Origin: Nemertoderma westbladi | Lineage: Eukaryota > Xenacoelomorpha > Nemertodermatida > Nemertodermatidae | DNA: 64,000 bases | Assembly (NCBI GenBank): GCA_032718475.1 | Contig: JAUCBJ010008109.1 | Span: 1-64,000, forward strand | Direction of reading: 5' to 3' | Shown: piece by piece, positions 1 through 9,461 of the stretch | Numbering within the stretch: position 1 is the stretch's first letter | Layout of the letters: the number at the start of each line of letters is the position of its first letter | Notes under the pieces: generated by a model | Databases searched by the model: none | Seen by the model: only the letters and a program-made list of their open reading frames with translations | Told to the model about the DNA's origin: nothing | Translations under genes and position numbers: made by a program

Positions 1-281
1 TAATAAAATAAGTATATTATGTAATGTAGGTTTACTGAATTAAAATAATGTAGAAATAATGTATTTAAAATAATGAAATAAAAATATAAAAGTTTATGTT
101 ATTTTGCACTATTATTCTAGCTAGTGCTGATTGTAGCGTAGCCCCAAACACGTTAATCCCCCTGACAGAACGGCTGACGCTGACGACAACTGGTTAGGTT
201 ACCCTTATCGGTCGGTGTTTACAGCTGCACAGCATTATCTTGGACTGGCATAGGCCTACTGCACTGCCTTGTTGTATCATT
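1..281. other. AT-rich 5' flank of RCC1
   Basis: The first 120 bases are very AT-rich. Bases 121-281 are more mixed and contain several CpGs, which fits a promoter-proximal or 5' untranslated region. The stretch ending at about 235 (TTTACAGCTGCACAG) could be a 3' splice site for a 5'-UTR intron, but nothing confirms this. An in-frame TTG at 240 extends the RCC1 frame upstream without an ATG. I see no other gene here. Confidence 0.5.
85..92 (+). promoter_or_regulatory. TATA-box-like element
   Basis: The sequence TATAAAAG matches the TATA-box consensus and lies about 190 bp upstream of the RCC1 start codon on the same strand. The surroundings are so AT-rich that a chance match is quite possible. 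No initiator element was identified. Confidence 0.25.
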
Positions 282-1748
282 ATGCCTGGAAAGAAAAGAA
301 TAGGTGCGTCGGTTTACAAATCAAATGGGAATGTTGCAGACTCGAAAAGAAGACGTCCAGTTGAAACGACAGAGCGAGTGTCGGACAATTCTGTACCGAT
401 TCCAAGTGGTAGCGGCCCTAGTGCGTCCAGCACCGCCACCCGGGTGCCAACCAAGGCCCCTCGCCTATCCACCAGCGACCCCGCTCTCTCCCAGCCCCTC
501 TCCCACCCCTCCTGGCCTTCCCCTCTCCTCAACGGAACCGCTCTTTCCCTCGGACAGAACATATTCGGGCAGCTGGGCGTCGACCCTGATGACGTTGACG
601 AATCCCGCTCACCTCGTCCCGTAGAACTCCCCGACGCTTCCGATCGCTCTGTCGTCCAGGTCGTCTCTGGCGGGATGCACACGGTGCTGCTAACGGGACG
701 CGGCTCAGTCTACAGCTTCGGGTGCAATGACGAGTTCGCGCTAGGTCGCAGCACGGAGGGCCCCGATTCGACCCCCGAGCACTGCCCCGCCCGGGTCGAG
801 GGCCTCCCGGACGACGTCCGACTAATCTCCGCCGGAGACTCCCACAGCGCGGCGCTCACAGCCCGCGGCTCGCTCTACGTCTGGGGGAACTTTCGGAGTT
901 CGTCGAGCGGATCCATCGGGTTGATGGAGTCTGGAGTCGTTAAACGGCGGGCCACCGAACTACTGGTTCGGAACGCAGACCCCCGGGACCGTCGGAAGTA
1001 CCTCCGGATCCGGAAGATGGACTCAGGAGAGAACCATCTGGTGGCGCTAACGGAGGACGGCTGTGTGTATACGTTGGGGTCCGGGGTGCAGGGCCAGTTG
1101 GGGCGGCTCACTGGGGCCTTCCTAGAGAACGGAGGCCGACGGGGTCTGTCGCTCACACTGACGCCCCAGAAGGTGAAGCTGAGAGGCCACGGGAAGGTCC
1201 ATCGGTTTGCGGACGTGTTCGCAGGAGATAACTCTAGTTTCGCGCTCACGGAGGGCGGCTGCTGGTTCGCGTGGGGACTCAACAACTATGACCAACTCGG
1301 GTTGGCGGAAGGCGGACGGGATGTGGTGCCGCTGCCGGAGCGGGTTCCCTCGCTGGAGGGAGTCGACGCGGTGGCTGTGGGATGCGGACAGCACCACGCG
1401 TTGGCGCGGTCCGCCGCCGGCCAGCTGTACGCGGTGGGACGCAGCCACGATGGGCGACTGGGTATCGGCGCCCAGCAGGGCGACCGGGCGCGACTCACCG
1501 AGGTGGCCTCGTTTGGGCGCGTAGCCCGACACGTAGCCGCCGGGATCGCCTGCTCCTTCTCGGTTACCGAGCAACGGGTGTACGCGTGGGGGAGCAACGG
1601 GGACTCCCAGTTGGGTGTCGGGAAACCCTACCGGGAGGTGGTCGAGTCGCCGACTCCAATGGTTGGGAAGGAGTTGGATGGGAGACGAGTTCTATCCGTA
1701 TCCGTAGGGGGGCAGCACGCTGTACTGTTAGTGGCACCCACCAGTTAG
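282..1748 (+). CDS. RCC1: RCC1, Ran guanine-nucleotide exchange factor
   Basis: This frame encodes a 488-aa protein matching RCC1, the nucleosome-bound seven-bladed propeller that charges Ran with GTP in the nucleus. Residues 1-84 are a disordered tail rich in Ser and Pro with basic clusters (K4-R6, K22-R25), as expected for nuclear import and chromatin contact. Residues 85-485 form the propeller, with signatures SGGMHTVLL (129-137), SAGDSHSAAL (183-192), GCGQHHAL (367-374) and VGGQHAVLLV (475-484). The start is the ATG at 282 (A at -3, following the pattern of known RCC1 starts); the frame is open back to a TTG at 240. The human protein is 421 aa, and the extra length is mostly the N-terminal tail. 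Oddities: no intron, GC-rich codons in an AT-rich setting, SGENH (248-252) where human RCC1 has SGNDH, an insertion near 232-240, and a C-terminus (APTS-stop) formed by a minisatellite. HERC- or RPGR-type relatives are unlikely because there is one propeller and no extra domain. Confidence 0.93.
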   Translation: MPGKKRIGASVYKSNGNVADSKRRRPVETTERVSDNSVPIPSGSGPSASSTATRVPTKAPRLSTSDPALSQPLSHPSWPSPLLNGTALSLGQNIFGQLGVDPDDVDESRSPRPVELPDASDRSVVQVVSGGMHTVLLTGRGSVYSFGCNDEFALGRSTEGPDSTPEHCPARVEGLPDDVRLISAGDSHSAALTARGSLYVWGNFRSSSSGSIGLMESGVVKRRATELLVRNADPRDRRKYLRIRKMDSGENHLVALTEDGCVYTLGSGVQGQLGRLTGAFLENGGRRGLSLTLTPQKVKLRGHGKVHRFADVFAGDNSSFALTEGGCWFAWGLNNYDQLGLAEGGRDVVPLPERVPSLEGVDAVAVGCGQHHALARSAAGQLYAVGRSHDGRLGIGAQQGDRARLTEVASFGRVARHVAAGIACSFSVTEQRVYAWGSNGDSQLGVGKPYREVVESPTPMVGKELDGRRVLSVSVGGQHAVLLVAPTS

Positions 1749-2174
1749 TGGTACCCACCAGTTAGTGGTACCCACCAGTTAGTGGTTCCGGTACCCACCA
1801 GTTAGTGGTACCGGTACCCACCAGTTAGTGGCACCGGTACCCACCAGTTAGTGGTACCGGTACCCACCAGTTAGTGGTACCGGTACCCACCAGTTAGTGG
1901 TACCGGTACACACCAGTTAGTGGTACCGGTACCCGCCAGTTAGTGGTACCGGTACACACCAGTTAGTGGTACCGGTACACACCAGTTAGTGGTACCGGTA
2001 CACACCAGTTAGTGGTACCGGTACCCACCAGTTAGTGGTACCGGTACACACCAGTTAGTGGTACCGGTACACACCAGTTAGTGGTACCGGTACCCACCAG
2101 TTAGTGGTACCTGTACCCACCAGTTAGTGGTACCGGTACCCACCAGTTAGTGGTACCGGTACCCACCAGTTAGT
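1727..2174. repeat. 17/23-bp minisatellite at the RCC1 3' end
   Basis: GTTAGTGG recurs at 1727, 1744, 1761 and 1778 (17-bp spacing) and then every 23 bp up to 2169, giving three 17-bp and seventeen 23-bp units. The 23-bp form differs by six extra bases that duplicate the GGTACC/ACCGGT motif. The units end in CCCACCA or CACACCA and vary little. The first unit lies in the RCC1 coding sequence (codons for LVAPTS), and the second supplies the stop codon (AGT TAG). The array is therefore the start of the RCC1 3' UTR. Confidence 0.95.
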
Positions 2175-2484
2175 TATATTGAACATATATGAACTTCTTT
2201 AAATGTTATATACTTTAGATACTTACTTATTTTCTTCCAACTGCCTTTTAATTATTTCTATCATATTTTATGCAATATCTATTATCCGCGGTGCTTAGCC
2301 CTTTATAAGTGGCTATTAACTCCAGTTGAGAATCAAATGATTTTGTAAGAATAACTCTTATTTGATTCAATATGACTTATATATTTCTGCCATATGTTGT
2401 TTACCGTTATCATTTTAATATAATAAGATTATATTATTTGTTTATTTCACGCCGTCTCTATTCTTACATTAATATGATTCCCCA
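2175..2484. other. AT-rich spacer between two minisatellites
   Basis: This 310-bp stretch holds no ORF of note. I find no AATAAA or ATTAAA on the plus strand, so the RCC1 polyadenylation site is not evident. A short inverted repeat (AATCAAAT near 2332 and ATTTGATT near 2360) is too small to interpret. Confidence 0.5.
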
Positions 2485-2520
2485 TGTACCCAGACTGTAA
2501 TCATGGCCTCCGGTACCCAG

Positions 2521-3870
2521 ACTATAATCGGAGTATTCAGTACCCAGACTATAATCATGGCCTCCGGTACCCAGACTATAATCATGGCCTCCGGTACCCA
2601 GACTATAATCATGGTCTCCGGTACCCAGACTATAATCATGGCCTCCTGTACCCAGACTATAATCATGGCCTCCAGTACCCAGACTGTAATTATGGCCTCC
2701 GGTACCCAGACTATAATCATGGCCTCCGGTACCCAGACTATAATCATGGCCTCCGGTACCCAGACTATAATCATGGCCTCCGGTACCCAGACTATAATCA
2801 TGGCCTCCAGTACCCAGACTATAATCATGGCCTCCGGTACCCAGACTATAATGAGAACCTCCGGTACCCAGACTATAATCAGAGTATTCTGTACCCAGAC
2901 TATAATCATGGCCCCCGGTACCCAGACTATAATCATGGCCTCCAGTACCCAGACTATAATCATGGCCTCCGGTACCCAGACTATAATCAGAACCTCCGGT
3001 ACCCAGACTATAATCATGGCCTCCGGTACCCAGACTATAATCAGAACCTCCGGTACCCAAACTATAATCATGGCCTCCGGTACCCAGACTATAATCATGG
3101 CCTCCGGTACCCAGACTATAATCATGGCCTCCAGTACCCAGACTATAATCATGGCCTCCGGTACCCAGACTATAATCATGGCCTCCGGTACCCAGACTAT
3201 AATCGGAGTATTCAGTACCCAGACTATAATCATGGCCTCCGGTACCCAGACTATAATCATGGCCTCCGGTACCCAGACTATAATCATGGCCTCCGGTACC
3301 CAGACTATAATCATGGCCTCCTGTACCCAGACTATAATCATGGCCTCCAGTACCCAGACTGTAATCATGGCCTCCGGTACCCAGACTATAATCATGGCCT
3401 CCGGTACCCAGACTATAATCATGGCCTCCGGTACCCAGACTATAATCATGGCCTCCGGTACCCAGACTATAATCATGGCCTCCAGTACCCAGACTATAAT
3501 CATGGCCTCCGGTACCCAGACTATAATGAGAACCTCCGGTACCCAGACTATAATCAGAGTATTCTGTACCCAGACTATAATCATGGCCCCCGGTACCCAG
3601 ACTATAATCATGGCCTCCAGTACCCAGACTATAATCATGGCCTCCGGTACCCAGACTATAATCAGAACCTCCGGTACCCAGACTATAATCATGGCCTCCG
3701 GTACCCAGACTATAATCAGAACCTCCGGTACCCAAACTATAATCATGGCCTCCGGTACCCAGACTATAATCATGGCCTCCGGTACCCAGACTATAATCAT
3801 GGCCTCCAGTACCCAGACTATAATCATGGCCTCCGGTACCCAGACTATAATCATGGCCTCCGGTACCCAG
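2521..3870. repeat. 675-bp higher-order repeat, two copies
   Basis: Within the 27-bp array, rare variant units recur exactly 675 bp (25 units) apart. The GGAGTATTC unit is at about 2530 and 3205, the ATGAGAACC unit at 2851 and 3526, and the CCCAAACTAT unit at 3056 and 3731. The two blocks (2521-3195 and 3196-3870) differ at only a few bases by eye, so the duplication is recent. A third, partial recurrence of the CCCAAACTAT unit lies at 4109. Confidence 0.88.
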
Positions 3871-4132
3871 ACTATAATCATGGCCTCCGGTACCCAGACT
3901 ATAATCATGGCCTCCGTTACCCAGACTATAATCATGACCTCCGGTACCCAGACTATAATCAAGGCCTCCGGTACCCAGACTATAATCAGAACCTCCGCTA
4001 CCCAGACTATAATCATGGCCTCCGGTACCCAGACTATAATCAGAACCTCCGGTACCCAGACTATAATCATGGCCTCCGGTACCCAGACTATAATCAGAAC
4101 CTCCGGTACCCAAACTATAATCATGGCCTCCG

Positions 4133-4145
4133 GTACCCAGACTAT
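4133..4145 (+). repeat. Left target-site duplication of the retrotransposon
   Basis: GTACCCAGACTAT immediately precedes the first non-minisatellite base (4146). The same 13 bases follow the element at 5867-5879. The first three (GTA) are ambiguous at the right side because the element's tail is itself a GTA repeat, so 10-13 bp is the safe estimate. Confidence 0.7.
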
Positions 4146-5866
4146 CGAGACCAGCCGATCGCCTCAATGGTTGGAAAGCCCACTTTGAAAAGCTCCTCAA
4201 TAATGACAGGGTATTGCCTGATAACTTTATAGAAGTAAAGGTGTCTGAGTCTGTACTCCCAGATATTCCCATTGGCGATATCTCCTTTGCAGAAGTGAAG
4301 GCTGCTGCAAAAGAGCATTAAGACCAATCGTGCCAGTGGAGTAGATGGTGTTCCCCCTGAGGTCTTTAAAATACCTGAGTGTTTAAAGCTCATCTATCCC
4401 ATCATAGTAGACATGTACCGTACAACAAGAGTCCCACAAGAAATGAAAACAAATAAGTTGGTGCCAGTTCCCAAGAAGGGCAACCTAACACTCTATGGTT
4501 CTTTTCGGGGAATCTCATTGATCTCGATTGCTGCAAAGCTATACAATAGGATTCTATTAAATCGCATCAGGGATCCCATTGAGAGACTGCTCCGTGGAAA
4601 TCAGAATGGGTTCCGTAAAGGTCGTGGGACCATGGAGCCCATTTTGGCACTTAGAAGGATAATTGAAGAATTATCAAAAAAGAAAGACAGGCATCTGGCT
4701 GTTATCTTTGTTGACTTCTTCAAGGCCTTTGATTCAGTCTCTCGCTCACGTATGTTCAGCATACTTTCATTATATGGGATTCCTGATGAAATTATTGCAG
4801 CAATCAGATCAGTATACGATGGTTCGACAACATTTGTGTCTACTGTTGACGGTGACACAGAACCATTTGAATTGTTATGGGGCGTCCTCCAAGGAGACAC
4901 ACTTGCACCATTCTTGTTCATTATTGTGGTTGACTATGTTCTACGCATGTCCTTAGATCATCATAATGATGATGGGGTGATGATAACTCCATCTACTGGC
5001 TCCAGAAGTCGAGGAAATCCTGCCAAGTACCTAACTGATCTAGACTTTGCTGATGACTTAGGAGTACTTTCAGAATCATTAGAGGGAGCCCAACGGCTCC
5101 TCAGCACATTAGAACATGCTGCTTCTAGTGTTGGTCTTTTTATTAACTCCAGAAAGACCAAAATTCTGACAGTTAACTTTGAAAGTCCTCAGCAAGTCTC
5201 TGATCGGATGAGCATAAGCTCAAAGGATGGTATGCTTGAGCATGTGGACGACTTCTGTTACCTGGGATCATGGATCCGGAAGTCAGGTGAGGACCTTCGA
5301 ATACGTAAGGGAAAGGCATGGGCAGCCTTGAATAGGCTTTCCAGGATTTGGAAGTCACCGAGAATTAATCGGAAACTTAAGGTCCGATTATTTAGAGCAG
5401 CAGTAGTTCCAGTACTCCTCTACGGGAGTCCATGCTGTGCTCTAACTGCTGAGGACACCAAATCTCTGGATGGCACATTCACAAGAATGCTACGCCGGGT
5501 TCATTGTGTCAAGTACAATGCACACATCTCCAACCAGACACTATATAACATTGGAGGTGTCTCATTGGTTCCCCCAAGCTTGACACTAGAACAAAATCGC
5601 CTCCGCTTTACAGGACATTGCTTTCGCCGTGAGGACCAGCCAGTGCATAATCTTGTACTTTGGCAGCCTCATGGAGTGAATAAGCATGGTGGACAGCCCA
5701 TGACTTTCTTGAGACGCATCTTAAAGGACACTGGCCTTAAAGATGCGGATGATCTAGCAAATGTCATGGGTGATAGGGAGTTGTGGCGGTGCAATTTTGT
5801 TGACAAGCCGGCACAGCATTCTTAAAAATGCAGCTGCAATGCAGCATGCCGATACTAGTAGTAGTA
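4146..5866 (+). mobile_element. 5'-truncated RTE-like non-LTR retrotransposon
   Basis: This 1.7-kb insert interrupts the 27-bp minisatellite. It starts inside coding sequence (no endonuclease domain and no 5' UTR), carries a nearly complete reverse-transcriptase region, has a very short 3' UTR (5826-5853), and ends in a TAG/GTA trinucleotide tail (about 5854-5869). It is flanked by a 10-13 bp direct duplication of minisatellite sequence. 5' truncation, a 3' tail and a target-site duplication are the expected products of target-primed reverse transcription. The short 3' UTR with a trinucleotide tail, and the RT features, fit an RTE-like clade, but the clade call is tentative. Confidence 0.88.
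4157..5825 (+). pseudogene. Retrotransposon reverse transcriptase, truncated and frameshifted
   Basis: The frame opens at the 5' truncation point with a pre-RT segment (DRLNGWKAHFEKLLN, from 4157) and reaches a stop at 4319-4321. One extra A in the A-run at 4309-4312 shifts it, and the sequence continues in the next frame (ASGVDGVPPEVF) into a 470-codon open stretch from the internal Met at 4413. Counting from that Met, the RT blocks are LVPVPKKG (16-23), NQNGFRKGRGT (63-73), FVDFFKAFDSV (99-109), GVLQGDTLAPFLF (157-169) and DFADD (211-215). The catalytic aspartates are therefore present. A C-terminal region with FCYLGSWI and GHCFRR follows. The protein would copy element RNA at a nicked target, but without the endonuclease this copy cannot move on its own. 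Apart from the one frameshift the RT region is open, so the insertion is fairly young. Confidence 0.88.
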
Positions 5867-5869
5867 GTA
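5854..5869 (+). repeat. Trinucleotide 3' tail of the retrotransposon
   Basis: ACTAGTAGTAGTAGTA is a short TAG/GTA microsatellite joining the element's 3' UTR to the resumed minisatellite. Such simple-repeat tails replace poly(A) in RTE-like elements. Confidence 0.7.
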
Positions 5870-5879
5870 CCCAGACTAT
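5867..5879 (+). repeat. Right target-site duplication of the retrotransposon
   Basis: GTACCCAGACTAT repeats the 13 bases found at 4133-4145 and marks where the interrupted minisatellite resumes. Because the target is itself a tandem repeat, the duplication is inferred from phase: both flanks end and begin at the same point of the 27-bp unit. Confidence 0.65.
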
Positions 5880-8334
5880 AATCATGGCCTCCGGTACCCA
5901 GACTATAATCATGGCCTCCGGTACCCAGACTATAATCATGGCCTCCGGTACCCAGACTATAATCATGGCCTCCGGTACCCAGACTATAATCATGGCTCCG
6001 GTACCCAGACTATAATCATGACCTCCGGTACCCAGACTATAATCATGGCCTCCGGTACCCAGACTATAATCAGAACCTCCGGTACCCAGACTATAATCAT
6101 GGCCTCCGGTATCCAGACTATAATCATGGCCTCCGGTACCCAGAGTATAATCATGGCCTCCGGTACCCAGACTATAATCATGGCCCCCGGTTCCCAGACT
6201 ATAATAATGGCCTCCGGTACCCAGACTATAATCATGGCCTCCGGTACCCAGACTGTAATCATGGCCTCCGGTACCCAGACTATAATCAGAACCTCCGGTA
6301 CCCAGACAATAATCGGAGTATTCAGTACCCAGACTATAATCATGGCCTCCAGTTCCCAGACTATAATCATGGCCTCCGGTACCCAGACTATAATCATGGC
6401 CTCCAGTACCCAGACAATAATCGGAGTATTCAGTACCCAGACTATAAGCATGGCCCCCGGTACCCAGAGTATAATCATGGCCTCCGGTACCCAGACTATA
6501 ATCATGGCCTCCGGTACCCAGACTGTAATCATGGCCTCCGGTACCCAGACTATAATCAGAACCTCCGGTAACCAGACTATAATCATGGACTCCGGTACCC
6601 AGACTATAATCATGGCCTCCGGTACCCAGACTATAATCATGGCCTCCAGTACCCAGACTATAATCAGAGCCTCCGGTACCCAGAGTATAATCGGAGTATT
6701 CAGTACCCAGACTATAATCATGGCCTCCGGTACCCAGACTATAATCAGAACCTCCGGTAACCAGACTATAATCATGGTCTCCGGTACCCAGACTATAATC
6801 ATGGCCTCCAGTACCCAGACTATAATCATGGCCTCAGGTACCCAGACTGTAATCATGGCCTCCGGTACCCAGACTATAATCATGGCCTCCGGTACCCAGA
6901 CTATAATCATGGCCTCCGGTAACCAGACTATAATCATGGTCTCCGGTACCCAGACTATAATCATGGCCTCCAGTACCCAGACTATAATCATGGCCTCCGG
7001 TACCCAGACTATAATCATGGCCTCCGGTACCCAGACTATAATCATGGCCTCCGGTACCCAGACTATAATCGGAGTATTCAGTATCCAGACTATAATCATG
7101 GCCTCCAGTACCCATACTATAATCATGGCCTCCAGTACCCAGACTATAATCATGGCCTCCAGTACCCAGACTATAATCATGGCCTCCGGTACCCAGACTA
7201 TAATCGGAGTATTCAGTACCCAGACTATAATCATGGCCTCCGGTACCCATACTATAATCATGCCCTCCAGTACCCAGACTATAATCAGAGCCTGCGGCAC
7301 CCAGACTATAATCATGGCCTCCAGTACCCAGACTATAATCATGGCCTCCGGTACCCAGACTATAATCTGAGTATTCAGTATCCAGACTATAATCATGGCC
7401 TCCAGTACCCAGACTATAATCATGGCCTCCAGTACCCAGACTGTAATCATGGCCTCCGGTACCCAGACTATAATCATGGCTCCGGTACCCAGACTATAAT
7501 CATGGCCTCCGGTACCCAGACTATAATCGGAGTATTCAGTACCCAGACTATAATCATGGCCTCCAGTACCCAGACTATAATCATGGCCTCCAGTTCCCAG
7601 ACTATAATCATGGCCTCCAGTACCCAGACTATAATCATGGCCTCCAGTACCCAGACTATAATCATGGCCTCCAGTACCCAGACCATAATCTTAGCCTCCG
7701 GTACCCAGACTATAATCATGGCCTCCAGTACCCAGACTATAATCATGGCCTCCGCTACCCAGACTATAATCATGGCCTCCAGTTCCCAGACTATAATCAT
7801 GGCCTCCAGTACCCAGACTATAATCATGGCCTCCGGTACCCAGACTATAATCATGGCCTCCGGTACCCAGACTATAATCATGGCCTCCAGTTCCCAGACT
7901 ATAATCATAGCCTCCAGTACCCAGACTATAATCATGGCCTCCGGTACCCAGACTATAATCATGGCCTCCTGTTCCCAGACTATAATCATGGCCTCCAGTA
8001 CCCAGACTGTAATCATGGCCTCCAGTACCCAGACTATAATCATGGCCTCCAGTATCCAGACTATAATCATGGCCTCCAGTATCCAGACTATAATCATGGC
8101 CTCCAGTACCCAGAGTATAATCATGGCCTCCGGTACCCAGACTATAATCATGGCCTCCGGTTCCCAGACTATAATCAGAGCCTCCGGTACCCAGAGTATA
8201 ATCATGGCCTCCAGTACCCAGACTATAATCAGAGCCTCCGGTACCCAGACTATAATCATGGCCTCCGGTACCCAGACTATATTCATGGCCTCCGGTACCC
8301 AGACTATAATCATGGCCTCCAGTACCCAGACTAT

Positions 8335-8660
8335 AATCGGAGTATTCAGTACCCAGACTATAATCATGGCCTCCAGTACCCAGACTATAATCATGGCCTC
8401 CGGTACCCAGACTATAATCATGGCCTCCAGTACCCAGACTATAATCGGAGTATTCAGTACCCAGACTATAATCATGGCCTCCAGTACCCAGACTATAATC
8501 ATGGCCTCCGGTACCCAGACTATAATCATGGCCTCCAGTACCCAGACTATAATCGGAGTATTCAGTACCCAGACTATAATCATAGCCTCCAGTACCCAGA
8601 CTATAATCATGGCCTCCGGTACCCAGACTGTAATCATGGCCTCCGGTACCCAGACTATAA
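8335..8660. repeat. 108-bp higher-order repeat
   Basis: Four-unit blocks (one GGAGTATTC unit followed by three ATGGCCTCC units with alternating CAG/CGG/CAG at the CpG site) recur three times at 108-bp spacing, the third copy being slightly altered. This is a local amplification inside the 27-bp array. Confidence 0.8.
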
Positions 8661-8755
8661 TCGGAGTATTCAGTACACAGACTATAATCGGAGTATTCAG
8701 TACCCAGACTATAATCATGGCCTCCGGTACCCAGACTATAATCATAAACTCTGCT

Positions 8756-8890
8756 AGCCATATCATCCAGTTCCCTCACTATAATCATATATTCTGATAC
8801 CAGTAACATCCCTGCGACTAAAGGAATAGCCTCCGGTTCACATACTGGCATCATAACCTCCAGTTCCGAGGCTTCAGTGTCCGTTCTTAT
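8756..8890. repeat. Decayed edge of the 27-bp minisatellite
   Basis: Recognisable fragments of the unit (CACTATAATCAT, GCCTCCGGTTC, CATAACCTCCAG) persist in this stretch but are out of register. This is typical of the ageing edge of a tandem array, where unequal exchange no longer homogenises units. Confidence 0.6.
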
Positions 8891-9461
8891 CGGAATATTA
8901 AATGAAATACAAGGGTAACTAGCAATTTAAGTAATATTAAAATTTTATTCAAAAATATATACCGGTATGACTTCCAAATTGGATATCCTAATATTTGTAA
9001 CTTTAAAAAAAAATCTCAATAACATGTTATCGGTAGCTATTACATTTAAAAAAATGTTGTTTTATAACATTTTTAACAATAATTTTTTATTATAGTTTTC
9101 GTTAGTTTTTGTTGGAGAATGTTCTACACCTTGTTTAGCTATAAATTTTGTTCTGGGTAGTTATAATTTTTGTTCTGGAACAAATATATGGGTGTGCAGG
9201 GGTGAGGGGGTGTGCCCAAAACACAGTCTGGCGACAAATTTCAAGAATAAAAATTAACAATAAATATATTTATTTGTTTGAAATATATTTAAATATTTAT
9301 GGTGAAAAATAAGGAAAAATATTATACAATTCAAATTGGTTTGTAGGACGATAAAATACCGGAGGCCATAAAATAAGAGTTGAATTCAACACGTAATTAT
9401 TTATATAGAGCAAGTCAACGAATGGTGATATAAAGTCTGCTTTTTGTAACCGTTTGGATTG
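8891..9461. other. AT-rich intergenic spacer
   Basis: No gene is visible. The stretch is dominated by A/T runs, with two small palindromes (ATAACATGTTAT near 9019 and TTGTTCTGGAACAA near 9171). A second possible minus-strand polyadenylation signal (TTTATT on the plus strand) is at 9269-9274. Confidence 0.5.

Larger units (their letters stand above)
2485..4145. repeat. 27-bp minisatellite, left segment
   Basis: About 61 head-to-tail units of 27 bp. Each has a near-constant part (GTACCCAGACTATAATC) and a more variable 10-bp block, most often ATGGCCTCCG. Variant blocks are CGGAGTATTC, CAGAACCTCC and CAGAGTATTC. Because 27 is divisible by three and the unit lacks stops in several frames, long ORFs run through it on both strands; these are not regarded as genes. 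The segment stops at 4145, where a retrotransposon begins, and resumes at 5867. Confidence 0.97.
5867..8755. repeat. 27-bp minisatellite, right segment
   Basis: About 107 units of the same 27-bp repeat as 2485-4145, but more diverged. Many units have CAG instead of CGG at the CpG position, some have TTCCC or TATCC in the GTACCC core, and one-base deletions (GGCTCC for GGCCTCC) occur near 5993 and 7479. These 26-bp units break the long repeat ORFs. The GGAGTATTC variant is more frequent here than on the left. Confidence 0.97.

Noticed and set aside
240-281. RCC1 start at 240
   Set aside because: The codon at 240 is TTG. The first ATG in frame, at 282, has A at -3 and gives an RCC1-like basic N-terminus.
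304-1765. Overlapping ORFs on both strands across RCC1
   Set aside because: They are shadows of a GC-rich coding region and show no recognisable domain.
2464-4272. A 602-codon minus-strand ORF of GGHDYSLGT repeats, and the plus-strand 582- and 561-codon ORFs
   Set aside because: They follow from a 27-bp period without stops. Several frames on both strands are open at once, changes between units ignore codon structure, and the minus-strand start lies in antisense retrotransposon sequence.
4142-4393. An 83-codon minus-strand ORF beside the retrotransposon start
   Set aside because: It is antisense to the pre-RT coding segment of the element, which explains the sequence better.
2485-8755. CRISPR-like pattern of constant 17-bp core and variable block
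   Set aside because: The variable blocks are a handful of recurring alleles, not unique spacers, and the genome is eukaryotic. It is a minisatellite.
5990-8854. Long ORFs (up to 495 codons) in the right part of the 27-bp array
   Set aside because: Same by-product of the period. They are broken where one-base deletions make 26-bp units (about 5993 and 7479), which would not be tolerated in a coding repeat.
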